Assembly: GCF_002087085.1 (NCBI RefSeq) | Contig: NZ_MWQY01000003.1 | Span: 1-64,000, forward strand | Length of the DNA stretch: 64,000 bases | DNA from: Marispirochaeta aestuarii | GTDB taxonomy: Bacteria > Spirochaetota > Spirochaetia > JC444 > Marispirochaetaceae | Reading direction: 5' to 3' | Shown here: one piece after another, positions 11,026 to 19,627 of the stretch | Position numbering within the stretch: the first letter of the stretch is position 1 | Layout of the letters: each line of letters opens with the position of its first letter | The notes under the pieces: generated by a model | The model's database searches: none | What the model was told of the DNA's origin: nothing | What the model saw: only the letters and a program-made list of their open reading frames with translations | Made by a program: the position numbers and the translations under genes

Positions 11026-11910
11026 TCATGCAAGTTTCCGGAAATTGTTTTTAAGGGCATCGGAGCTTTTTTTATATACAGTAGCCGCAACGTTATGAAG
11101 GTCAGTTTCGATTCCGGTCAGGGATTCAGAATGCCCGAGAAAAAGATACCCGCCGGGTTTCAGATGTTCGCAGAGTTTAGATATAATCTTTTGTTGAGTC
11201 GGCTTCTCAAAGTAGATCATTACATTTCTAAAAAATATCACATCGAGATTCTTTGGCAGGGGGTACTTTTCACTGAGAAGGTTCAGTTGATAAAATCTGA
11301 TTTTTCCCCGGAGTTCCGGCTTAATTCTGACCTGACTCCTTGCACTGTCCCGGCTCTTCAAAAAGTATCTCTTTATAAGATCCATGGGCAGGTTTTCAAT
11401 TCTTGGATATTCATAAATACCGGAACGGGCGTTTTCAAGAACACGGGAAGAAATATCGGACGCGAAGATTTCGTAGACAAAACGCCGGTTCTGCCGAAAG
11501 TACTCCTCCATGACCATTGCGATCGTGTAGGGTTCTTCTCCCGTCGAACACCCGCACGACCAGATCCGAAAAACCTCGCCGGATGCAGCGGAGAACTTCG
11601 TCAGTACTGAAGAAGACAAAAAATCAAAGTGTCCGGGTTCGCGATAGAAATCAGTTTTGTTTGTGGTAATCAGATCCACAAACTCCTGGATGTGTTTTTT
11701 CCCCTCGTTGCTGTCAAAAAGAAAATCACAATAATCGCTGAAACCTGATTTTCCAAGCCTTATAATATGCTTGCGCAGTCGGGACTCAACCATAACCTGC
11801 TTTGCCGCGGGCAGACGAATACCAAGGTTTTTTTCAACATAGGTTTTGATTCGAAGAAAGTCTTTACTGCTCAGTCCCGGCAGGGGAGCTAATGTATTAC
11901 CCTGCTGCAT
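11026..11910 (-). CDS. cheR: Chemotaxis protein methyltransferase CheR
   Basis: 294 residues. The N-terminal helical domain (about 15-75) is followed by the SAM-binding methyltransferase domain with ITTNKTDFYREPGHF (81-95), the SAM loop IWSCGCSTGEEPYT (116-129) and DVIFFRNVMIYF with the NVMIYF signature. It adds methyl groups to chemoreceptor glutamates. No C-terminal TPR is present, unlike some CheR fusions. The start overlaps the end of cheA by 14 nt, so the two are translationally coupled. Confidence 0.96.
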   Translation of the reverse strand: MQQGNTLAPLPGLSSKDFLRIKTYVEKNLGIRLPAAKQVMVESRLRKHIIRLGKSGFSDYCDFLFDSNEGKKHIQEFVDLITTNKTDFYREPGHFDFLSSSVLTKFSAASGEVFRIWSCGCSTGEEPYTIAMVMEEYFRQNRRFVYEIFASDISSRVLENARSGIYEYPRIENLPMDLIKRYFLKSRDSARSQVRIKPELRGKIRFYQLNLLSEKYPLPKNLDVIFFRNVMIYFEKPTQQKIISKLCEHLKPGGYLFLGHSESLTGIETDLHNVAATVYKKSSDALKNNFRKLA

Positions 11911-14029
11911 CTTTTTCCAGGACCTCGGTGTCCATGGTACTGACCAGGCCGTTAATATCGAGGATCAGAGCGATAGACCCGTCCCCCAGAATCGACGCAC
12001 CGGAGAAGCTCTTCTGTCCCTTGAACATGTTTCCCAGACTCTTTATTACCGTCTGATGATCTCCAAGAACCTCGTCGACCATAATTCCCATGCGCCCGTG
12101 ACTGGTTTCTATAACCACCATCTGTTTACGCCGGCTGTCCTGTTCCGGAATATCCAGGAACCTCGCCAGATGAACGTAGGGTATCAGGCTTTCCCGGTAG
12201 GAAATCAGGCGACGGCGGGTATCAACCTCATCGATGCGTATTTCCATACATGATTCAACTGACGCCAGGGGAATAATAATGGTCTCGGTTCCCACGGAAA
12301 CCGCAAGACCGTCGATTATGGCCAGGGTAAGAGGAAGGGTCAGAATGAAGCTTGTACCTTTTCCAGGTTCGCTCTGGATTGTCACAGATCCGGACAGGGA
12401 CTGAATATTTTTTTCCACAACATCCAGTCCCACTCCGCGACCGGATAGATTTGTAACCGCTTCAGCGGTAGAGAAGCCCGGAGCAAAAAGCAACTGGTAA
12501 GCATCCTCATCGGAGATCTGCTCCCCGGCGTGGATCAGACCTCGCTGAACAGCTTTCTTTCGAATAACATCCGGATCGATGCCCCGTCCATCATCTCTGA
12601 CGACTATCATGACTGCAGCCCCGCTGTACTTTGCTTCCAGGGTGATGGTTCCAGTGGCTGACTTGCCGGCTTTCATTCTGACTGCCGGGAGTTCGATGCC
12701 ATGGTCAGCGGAGTTTCTTATTATATGGACCAGGGGATCATGGATCTTATCAAGCACAGTCTTGTCCAGCTCAGTCTCTTCTCCAATGGTCTTTAACTCA
12801 ATCTCTTTTCCAAGATCCACCGAAAGGTCCCGGACCATACGCCTGAACTGGCTGAAGGTACTCCCAATAGGCAGCATCCGAAGGCTCATGGCATTGTCCC
12901 GCAGATCGTCGATCAGACGTTCCAGCTCTTCGCTGACGGTCAGAAGATTTTCTTCCTCCATCTGGGCCGATATCTGTCCAAGCCGTGCCTGTACGGTAAC
13001 GAGTTCTCCCACAAGATCAATGAGCTGATCGAGTCTCTGGGAGCTCACCCGAAGGGTGTTCGAGACCTGCTGGGTCTGATTCTGTGTTCTGGATTTCTTG
13101 AAGTGCTCCTGAACATGAAGGGCCGACTCAATCTCCGACTTGTCCGCCAGACCCGCATCTTCGATTCTCTGTCCGATAAGCTTCTGGCTCTCAAGCAGGG
13201 ATTTCAGCTCCTTGGGATCAAGGATGCCGCTGTCCACCAGGATTTCTCCAAGCCGCTTGGGCTCTCCCCGTGAATCGATATAATCGGAACTTTTCAGTTC
13301 CTGAATGATTATATCGGATTCGGATTCTACAAAGATAAAAACATCCCGCAACTCATTATATTCGCAGCCTCCGGTCAGGAAGATTTCCCATCCCAGGTAG
13401 AGGGTCTCCGGATTAATTTCAGAAAGACGGGGAATCTCTGCAATATTTGCAAAAACCGTAACCTTTCCAAGATCATGGAGTTCCCGGATAAGAAGCAGCG
13501 GATTTGCCCCGCTGGCAAAGATATCCGAGCGGGGCTTGAAGCTGATCCGGAAGGTCGCTTCTTCCTTTTCCAAACCGGTCCCGCCGGCGGTGTCGGAAAC
13601 GACCGGGGGAGCCTCGTTATCTTCAGATTCCCTTTCCATGCCGGAGATCCTGGAAAGTTCCTTCAGGATAGTCGAACCCTTCTCTTTCAGAGCAGCGTTC
13701 CCGGATCCTGTTTCGTTATTCCGGGTCGCATCGAGAAGATCCCGCAGATGATCCTTTCCCCGGAGGGACAGGTTCATCAGTTCCCGGTTGATTTTGAGGG
13801 TTCCGGAACGGACCTCGTCCAGCACCGTCTCGAAGGCGTGGGCGAATTCGGAGATCTCCTGAAAACCGAACATGGCAGCGGAGCCTTTTATCGTATGGGC
13901 GGCGCGGAATACAGCCTGGATATGCCCTTCGTCATCCGGTTCAGCTTCGAGAGCCAGAAGTTCCTTCTCCATGGAATCCAGAAGTTCATAGGATTCTTCA
14001 ATAAAGGTTTCGATGAAGCGTTTATCCAT
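11897..14029 (-). CDS. cheA: Chemotaxis histidine kinase CheA
   Basis: 710 residues. The P1 Hpt domain (1-105) has His45 in FRAAHTIKGSA. Residues 158-245 form an alpha/beta segment in the P2 position (FKPRSDIFASG, RDVFIFVE) seen in many non-enterobacterial CheA proteins. Residues 258-307 hold two adjacent copies of a LG-x2-[LI]-x3-G motif. P3 dimerisation (about 325-395), the P4 kinase (N box HIIRNSADHGIE, DDGRGIDP, GRGVGLDVV) and the P5 CheW-like domain (about 570-705) follow. It couples chemoreceptors to CheY and CheB. Its start overlaps the STAS gene by 8 nt. No cheW, cheY or receptor gene is in the window. Confidence 0.96.
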   Translation of the reverse strand: MDKRFIETFIEESYELLDSMEKELLALEAEPDDEGHIQAVFRAAHTIKGSAAMFGFQEISEFAHAFETVLDEVRSGTLKINRELMNLSLRGKDHLRDLLDATRNNETGSGNAALKEKGSTILKELSRISGMERESEDNEAPPVVSDTAGGTGLEKEEATFRISFKPRSDIFASGANPLLLIRELHDLGKVTVFANIAEIPRLSEINPETLYLGWEIFLTGGCEYNELRDVFIFVESESDIIIQELKSSDYIDSRGEPKRLGEILVDSGILDPKELKSLLESQKLIGQRIEDAGLADKSEIESALHVQEHFKKSRTQNQTQQVSNTLRVSSQRLDQLIDLVGELVTVQARLGQISAQMEEENLLTVSEELERLIDDLRDNAMSLRMLPIGSTFSQFRRMVRDLSVDLGKEIELKTIGEETELDKTVLDKIHDPLVHIIRNSADHGIELPAVRMKAGKSATGTITLEAKYSGAAVMIVVRDDGRGIDPDVIRKKAVQRGLIHAGEQISDEDAYQLLFAPGFSTAEAVTNLSGRGVGLDVVEKNIQSLSGSVTIQSEPGKGTSFILTLPLTLAIIDGLAVSVGTETIIIPLASVESCMEIRIDEVDTRRRLISYRESLIPYVHLARFLDIPEQDSRRKQMVVIETSHGRMGIMVDEVLGDHQTVIKSLGNMFKGQKSFSGASILGDGSIALILDINGLVSTMDTEVLEKDAAG

Positions 14030-14300
14030 TAATCTGTTCCCCGTATCGAACCCCGCTCAACTGAAATTGTTCCAGAACCTTTTCGTTCATGGGGCCCTTG
14101 AATTTCAGTGGAATTTTTCTTTTTTCCACCTCGTTGAACAGAGAGACGAAGAGTTGTATTCCTGCGGTATCGATCTCTTCTATTTGAGATACATCCAGAA
14201 GGACTCCCTCGGAAGACTCGTTCAAGGCTTCCAGTAATGAGGATTTCAGGTCCTTAACAGTATCAATAACGCATCTGGTTCCAATGGGCACAGTAAGCAC
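14022..14300 (-). CDS. STAS-domain protein (anti-sigma factor antagonist family)
   Basis: 92 residues from the chosen GTG start. It is a single STAS domain: LLDVSQIEEIDTAGIQLF matches the conserved DxSxxxxIDSxG region, with Thr in place of the usual phosphorylatable Ser. Proteins of this type act as phospho-switch partners of anti-sigma kinases; some lie in chemotaxis operons and probably serve CheA arrays. I prefer GTG 14300 because GGAGG lies 5 nt before it, whereas the upstream GTG 14312 has only AGGA 12 nt away. It is the first gene of the che cluster and overlaps cheA by 8 nt. Confidence 0.85.
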   Translation of the reverse strand: MLTVPIGTRCVIDTVKDLKSSLLEALNESSEGVLLDVSQIEEIDTAGIQLFVSLFNEVEKRKIPLKFKGPMNEKVLEQFQLSGVRYGEQING

Positions 14301-14339
14301 AGCTTCCTCCACACCGACAGCAGTTCCTGTTACACTGAA

Positions 14340-14368
14340 AGTATAGCAGACAGGAAAAGCAAACGCAA
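14340..14368 (-). promoter_or_regulatory. Promoter of the STAS-che cluster
   Basis: On the minus strand TTGCGT (14363-14368), a 17-nt spacer and TATACT (14340-14345). The predicted leader is about 33 nt and contains the GGAGG that selects the GTG at 14300. The promoter is of the main sigma type; I see no sigma-28 motif here. Confidence 0.6.
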
Positions 14369-14380
14369 AAAAGGGCTCTT

Positions 14381-16135
14381 TTAGATAAAATAATCGACAT
14401 CTATATAGGATGCAAGCTGAATGGAGGATTCCAGAAAACCGGCCTTTCGTTTTTTAATAACCATGCGCAGCAGGGCTAGCTTGTTTTCCGGATCGATCTT
14501 GAGTCCCCGCCAGTAGAAGGGATCATTTGGGGAAAGACCTGTCTCGTCGGCAATAGTACCGGGGTACACCTTCTCCACTACATAACTTTTTTCCCACAGT
14601 GCAGCCCCTGTCTCCTGAATCTTCATACCGAACAGGGGGAGTACAAGTTCCTTTTCAGCTCCCATCCTGTGGGCTTCCAGCACCGGGGAATGGGGACGTT
14701 CAGCAAGCACCATATATACCGTTTCCCGTGTCCCGCCCTGTTGTTCCCATAGGGTTTTGAGCAGATTTCCCGGTCGTTCCCGTACAAGTATGGCGTTTAC
14801 TTCCCGTAAACTGCTGACTGCCTGTCCATTCACCGAAACCAGGCGGTATCCCTCTTTTATCCGTGCATTATCAGCAGGGGATCCCGGGACTGTATACAGA
14901 TTGATCAGGCCATCTGCCCCTTCATGCAGTGCAGAGCCTATCCAGGAATGCCGGACCTCTCCTCCCGCATACATTTCAGAAAGAATGGCCTGGAGCCAGT
15001 AGACGGGAACGGCGAAATTGATCCCCTCAAAGAATTCAATCCCCGCAAAGACTATTCCCACAAGGCGGCCCTGTTCATTCATGAGCGGCCCCCCGCTGTT
15101 TCCCTGGTTTATGGGTACATCTATCTGCATGGCCTCGCCAAGCTGAAGAAGACGACGCTCAGTAGCAGAGACAATACCCGAAGTGATGGTTTTTTCCAGC
15201 CCTCCGGGACTACCAATGGCATAAATGGTTTCACCCAGACGCGGTGTCCGTTTACCGGGACTGAATATATAACCGGGAGTGATTTCCGCTTTCAACAGGG
15301 CAAGATCCAGTATAGGATCCCAGCCCACTACCCGGGCCGGAATTCTGGGAGAACGACTGTCACCCCTTCGAATAAACAGGCGGGAGTATCCTTCGTATTC
15401 CGGATCAACCTCGCTGGCTATTACATGGTAATTGGTTATAAGGTAGCCGTTTTTATCGACAAAGAAACCACTGCCTATAACCCGGTCGGGGTATCCCATT
15501 CCTCCCTCGATCCGGATACCCCTGTTTACCCAGATCGTTACCGTGGAATCAATTATGCCCGGCAAATCTCCGGTTATTTTTTCCTCAGGATCATCAGGCT
15601 CAGCCTCCAGGTATTCAGACCATTCCCGGTACCCTGAATTCCTTGCAGCCTCAGCAAGAAAGCCCAGATCGTCATATCTTACAAGCCCTGAGGAAAGTGC
15701 CTCTGCGGCCTGGGCGAAAGCCGGAATCAGCATCTCCTTTTCTACCAGTCCATGAAGCATGTCCAGGTACAGTTCTTTTCTATCAGGGCCTTCCTCCAGA
15801 GACAGCTCCAGTAGTTCCGCCGCCCGGGAAAGACGCAGGGCCGCGTTGAAATCCGAGGCCTCAACCGCCTTATGGAACTCCTCGGAGATCATCTGGTCAA
15901 TTTCTTTACGGTAGGTACTGTGTTCGTCTCTTCCAATGAGACCGCGCTTGTGCAGAATATCAACGGTTTCCAGGGCCCGGAGGGGTTCCCTGCTATCCAT
16001 CAGACGCTGCAACTCCTGAAGATTGATTTCCCGTACATCCGGGATTTCCGGGAGGACAGGTCCGCTGGCACAGGATACGAGAATAAGAAGAATAATCAGT
16101 ATGGATACGAACTTACACCGTTGAATAATAAGCAT
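14381..16135 (-). CDS. HtrA/DegP-like trypsin-family lipoprotease with PDZ domain
   Basis: 584 residues. A lipoprotein signal ends in LVSC (Cys22), so it should be membrane-tethered outside the cytoplasm. Residues 30-180 form a helical, possibly TPR-like region. The S1C protease domain (about 195-370) has the triad His237 (NYHVIA), Asp277 (DPILDLALLK) and Ser347 (PINQGNSGGP). A PDZ domain follows at about 385-470, then a less clear C-terminal module. The family degrades or refolds damaged envelope proteins. It lies 29 nt behind the TPR gene in the ftsH operon, pairing a periplasmic protease with the membrane protease FtsH. The long N-terminal helical insert is unusual for DegP. Confidence 0.88.
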   Translation of the reverse strand: MLIIQRCKFVSILIILLILVSCASGPVLPEIPDVREINLQELQRLMDSREPLRALETVDILHKRGLIGRDEHSTYRKEIDQMISEEFHKAVEASDFNAALRLSRAAELLELSLEEGPDRKELYLDMLHGLVEKEMLIPAFAQAAEALSSGLVRYDDLGFLAEAARNSGYREWSEYLEAEPDDPEEKITGDLPGIIDSTVTIWVNRGIRIEGGMGYPDRVIGSGFFVDKNGYLITNYHVIASEVDPEYEGYSRLFIRRGDSRSPRIPARVVGWDPILDLALLKAEITPGYIFSPGKRTPRLGETIYAIGSPGGLEKTITSGIVSATERRLLQLGEAMQIDVPINQGNSGGPLMNEQGRLVGIVFAGIEFFEGINFAVPVYWLQAILSEMYAGGEVRHSWIGSALHEGADGLINLYTVPGSPADNARIKEGYRLVSVNGQAVSSLREVNAILVRERPGNLLKTLWEQQGGTRETVYMVLAERPHSPVLEAHRMGAEKELVLPLFGMKIQETGAALWEKSYVVEKVYPGTIADETGLSPNDPFYWRGLKIDPENKLALLRMVIKKRKAGFLESSIQLASYIDVDYFI

Positions 16136-16164
16136 GCTTTAATCGTCCTTGCTCGTTAAGGGCT

Positions 16165-17772
16165 TCAGTTGCCGTTATAACTTTGATAATCGATTTCTCC
16201 GTCCTGATCCCAGTCCCATTCATGCAGCCCCCGGGAGGGATAATAGAGATATTCTGATATCCCGTTCTCATCCTGATCAAGATAAACTCCATAGAGGGAA
16301 TTGTCACGGTATATTTCACGTATCTCCGGTTTTCCATCCCCGTCGAGATCCCGTTCAATGCGCTTATCGCTGCCTTCCGTCAGGCTCCTGATGCGTGTGC
16401 CGTTCTCTTCCCTTACAGTCATCCCCGAAGCATCACCCCGGGTAGTTCCGCGGGCGTCATTCTCGACATAACGGTAGGCAAGTTCCCGCAGTTCCGTATC
16501 GGCGGGGATTTTCCCTGAATCTGTCCCGACGAAGGGCGGGAGATGCTCATGGTCCACAACATCCAGGTTGAGAACCGATTCGGCGAAATTGAACTCCCAT
16601 ACAAGATCGGAGTTGTCTATTTTTATCCCCCGGACTTCAGGATACCTTCCGTATTCAATGGTATATCTTCTGTCATCTTTCAACAGAAAAAGGGTTTCAG
16701 GCTCTGATAAAACTTCACGGTTTTCAGTAAACTCGATGATAATCTCCTGCACGGCATCCTGATCCAGGTCTTTTCTGACCTCTGCCAGCTGCCCGTCTTT
16801 CAGGATATACATGCCGTCATCGTATTCATCGCCGTTCCGGTCTTCGTATACGACAATGCGCCGATGAGCGCAGAAATCCCGGAACTCCTCCAGCCGTTGT
16901 GCGTCTTCGAAGAGAAGGTATATCTGGCGAAAAACAGATAAACGCCTCAGGTTTTTCTCTGTCAGCAGGACGCTGATGTCCGGACTGCTTTCTTCTTCAC
17001 CTTCAGTCGTGCTGAAATCCCGGAGAATAATAATTCGCGGATCCCCATAACCAAGGTCCAGGTAACGCTGCAGAAGCTGCATTCTCAGATCGCCGGTGGA
17101 TTCGAGGACAAGAGTACGAAGCAGGAGTTCCGAGGTCTGGCTGCCCCCCGGAGCCAGGGCTTTATCGATCAGGGAGCGTCTGTAAGCCGGGTCAATTTCG
17201 GATCTCAGGGCTTTGATCTCCTCATGCCTGGGGAACAGTCGGGTTCCCTTCCTGGCAAGCTCGCCGGCATCATCCAGCCGGCCTGTGGCTAAGGCGGAGC
17301 GCAGGGCGAAATAGTACCAGCCTCCGTCAGTCCTTTCGGACTCAGTCAGCGAATGCAGCGTGTTCCACATATCATCGTAACGCATGAGTTGATCGTACTG
17401 TTCAACCAGGAGGAGCAGCGCGCTTGCCGGATCCGTAAAATGCCAGGTATCGCTGTCCAGGGCGTTTTCCAGTTCCTCCGCGGCCTTTCGTATTGACGAT
17501 CCCTCTTCCAGTATTCTTCGGGCCTTGAGATACCGCGCGTCGGAGTTATCAGGATCAAACTCCAGAGCCGCCTCTATAAGCGAGGAGGCGGCGTCCGTCT
17601 CCGTACTCAGGTCAAGAGCAACCTGAACGTAGGCTCTGGAAAGAGCTTTGTCCCTGTCAAAGCCCGACTCTGTAAACACGGAAAAAGATCCCGCCAGAAG
17701 CAGTATCAGGGAGAACAGGGCTTTAAACCTTGCCGGGAGGCTCCAGAAAACTTGTCTGTTTGCTATTATCAT
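16165..17772 (-). CDS. Exported TPR protein with aspartate-rich calcium-like loops
   Basis: 535 residues from the chosen ATG. A signal peptide (about 1-30, SLILLLAGSFSVF) is followed by TPR-like helical repeats (about 35-260) and a beta-rich C-terminal half. The latter holds at least five Dx[DN]x[DN] loops resembling dockerin or EF-hand calcium loops: DRNGDEYDD, DLDQDAVQE, DLDGDGKPE, DQDENGISE and DWDQDGEID. Its function is not recognised; it is probably a periplasmic or surface scaffold. The frame is open further upstream to 17841, but ATG 17772 has ggggtttcct in front and puts the signal peptide at the N-terminus. It overlaps ftsH by 50 nt. Confidence 0.7.
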   Translation of the reverse strand: MIIANRQVFWSLPARFKALFSLILLLAGSFSVFTESGFDRDKALSRAYVQVALDLSTETDAASSLIEAALEFDPDNSDARYLKARRILEEGSSIRKAAEELENALDSDTWHFTDPASALLLLVEQYDQLMRYDDMWNTLHSLTESERTDGGWYYFALRSALATGRLDDAGELARKGTRLFPRHEEIKALRSEIDPAYRRSLIDKALAPGGSQTSELLLRTLVLESTGDLRMQLLQRYLDLGYGDPRIIILRDFSTTEGEEESSPDISVLLTEKNLRRLSVFRQIYLLFEDAQRLEEFRDFCAHRRIVVYEDRNGDEYDDGMYILKDGQLAEVRKDLDQDAVQEIIIEFTENREVLSEPETLFLLKDDRRYTIEYGRYPEVRGIKIDNSDLVWEFNFAESVLNLDVVDHEHLPPFVGTDSGKIPADTELRELAYRYVENDARGTTRGDASGMTVREENGTRIRSLTEGSDKRIERDLDGDGKPEIREIYRDNSLYGVYLDQDENGISEYLYYPSRGLHEWDWDQDGEIDYQSYNGN

Positions 17773-19627
17773 CAGGAAACCCCAATAGTTGCCGGATTTC
17801 TTTATCGTCAAGACTCTCTTTGGCCACCAGGTGCTCGGCAAGCCTGGTCAGCTGATCTTTATGCTCGCTCAGGAGTTTGGTCACGGAATCAAGACAGGAT
17901 CGCAGAATATCATGTATCTCGCCGTCTATTTTCTCGGCGGTTTTTTCAGAATAGTCCTGGTGTCTGGCTATCTCCTTGCCGAGGAAAATGGGTTCCTCCT
18001 CTCCCCCGAAAGTGACAAAGCCGAGGGAATCACTCATGCCCCATTCACAGACCATTCGCCGGGCTATTTTTGTAGCCTGTTCAATGTCGTTCTTTGTTCC
18101 TGTGGTCGTCTGATTGTAAATCAGCTTTTCGGCCACATAACCGCCCATGGTAATCTTAATCCTGTCCAGCAGCCAGTTTCGGTTGCGGGAGTAGGTCTCT
18201 TTTTCGGGAAGACTCATGGCAAGTCCCAGAGCCTGCCCGTGGGGAATCACCGTAACCTTGTGGAGAGGATCGGCATTCTCCAGATAGTAATGAAGAAGAG
18301 CATGGCCTGCTTCGTGGTAGGCGGTCATCAGCTTGTCTTCCGGAGAGATAACCCGGGATCTTCGTGCAACCCCCAGGAGGAGTTTATCCCGGGCCTCCTC
18401 AAAGTGCTTCATGTTAACGGCACTGGAGTTCTCCCGGGCGGCAAAAAGGGCTGCTTCGTTTACGAGATTTGCCAGATCGGCTCCCGAGGATCCCGGTGTG
18501 GCCCGGGCAATCCGGTTTATATCCACATCCTCGGAAAGAGGGACCTTGCGGGAATGTATATTGAGTATCGATTCCCGCTCCTTGATATCCGGCATATCAA
18601 CAACAACCTGCCTGTCGAAGCGTCCAGGTCTGAGGAGGGCGGGATCAAGAACATCCGGACGGTTCGTCGCAGCCAGAATTATCACCCCGTCCTTGGTGTC
18701 AAAACCATCCATCTCCACCAGCATCTGGTTGAGGGTCTGTTCACGCTCGTCATGACCGCCCCCGTAGCCGGCTCCCCTGGTCCTGCCGACGGCATCCAGC
18801 TCATCGATAAACAGAATGCAGGGGGCATTCCGCCGTCCCTGCTCAAAGAGGTCCCGGACCCTGCTTGCACCGACGCCGACGAACATTTCAACAAAATCCG
18901 AGCCGGACATATGAAAAAACGGTACCCCCGCCTCCCCTGCGCAGGCCTTCGCCAACAGGGTCTTTCCCGTTCCGGGCATACCAACCAGAAGCACTCCCGT
19001 TGGAATACGGGCTCCGATTTTGGTAAATTTCTGGGGGTTCTTCAGGAAGTCCACAACCTCCTGGAGTTCGTATTTTGCTTCGTGCTGCCCGGCAACGTCG
19101 TTGAAGGTAATCTTTGAATCGTTTTCCAGGTACTGCTTTGCCCGGCTTTTTCCGAAGGAGAAGGCTTTGTTTCCACCTCCCTGGACCTGTCTGAACATGA
19201 ACCATATAAGGAAAAAACCGATAAGCCATGGCAGGGACTGAAGAATGATCATAAACGGCGAAGGTGATTTCCGTCCCCCCCGGACAATAACTCCGTTGTC
19301 CCGCAGAAGAGGCATCAACTCCTCGTCAGGATAGGGTATCCTGGTAATGAAACTTCTGTTCGTACCATACTCGCCGCCCCGAAGGGTACCCTGAATCTCG
19401 TTGTAATCCAGAATCGTGACGGTATCTATCTGTCCATCCGTCAGATACCGGAAAAAAGTGGAGTACGGCAGCTCCATGTCGCTGTTCCCTGTATCAAACA
19501 GAAAAATGAGGGCAAAAAACACAATGAGACTCGCCACAAAAATCAGGGCAAAGCGGTTATTGTTAAAATTGAAAGGAAACCAGTCAGGTCCGCCCTGACC
19601 GCCTCCCGGCTTTTTCTTATCGTCCAA
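17723..19627 (-). CDS. ftsH: ATP-dependent zinc metalloprotease FtsH
   Basis: 634 residues, typical length. Two membrane helices (about 26-46 and 124-146) flank a periplasmic domain. The AAA module has Walker A GMPGTGKT (216-223), Walker [12 protein letters not shown] and the second region of homology with [19 protein letters not shown]. The protease has the zinc site HEAGH (438-442). It degrades misassembled membrane proteins and regulatory proteins. The start overlaps tilS by 11 nt. It closes the conserved spoVG-rplY-pth-tilS-ftsH run. Confidence 0.97.
   Translation of the reverse strand: MDDKKKPGGGQGGPDWFPFNFNNNRFALIFVASLIVFFALIFLFDTGNSDMELPYSTFFRYLTDGQIDTVTILDYNEIQGTLRGGEYGTNRSFITRIPYPDEELMPLLRDNGVIVRGGRKSPSPFMIILQSLPWLIGFFLIWFMFRQVQGGGNKAFSFGKSRAKQYLENDSKITFNDVAGQHEAKYELQEVVDFLKNPQKFTKIGARIPTGVLLVGMPGTGKTLLAKACAGEAGVPFFHMSGSDFVEMFVGVGASRVRDLFEQGRRNAPCILFIDELDAVGRTRGAGYGGGHDEREQTLNQMLVEMDGFDTKDGVIILAATNRPDVLDPALLRPGRFDRQVVVDMPDIKERESILNIHSRKVPLSEDVDINRIARATPGSSGADLANLVNEAALFAARENSSAVNMKHFEEARDKLLLGVARRSRVISPEDKLMTAYHEAGHALLHYYLENADPLHKVTVIPHGQALGLAMSLPEKETYSRNRNWLLDRIKITMGGYVAEKLIYNQTTTGTKNDIEQATKIARRMVCEWGMSDSLGFVTFGGEEEPIFLGKEIARHQDYSEKTAEKIDGEIHDILRSCLDSVTKLLSEHKDQLTRLAEHLVAKESLDDKEIRQLLGFPDDNSKQTSFLEPPGKV

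Noticed and set aside
17773-17841. Upstream extension of the TPR protein to 17841
   Set aside because: It would place 23 basic residues before the signal peptide and lies inside ftsH; the ATG at 17772 has a better ribosome site.
17789-19117. 442-codon open frame on the plus strand opposite ftsH
   Set aside because: It is a shadow of the conserved ftsH AAA domain.
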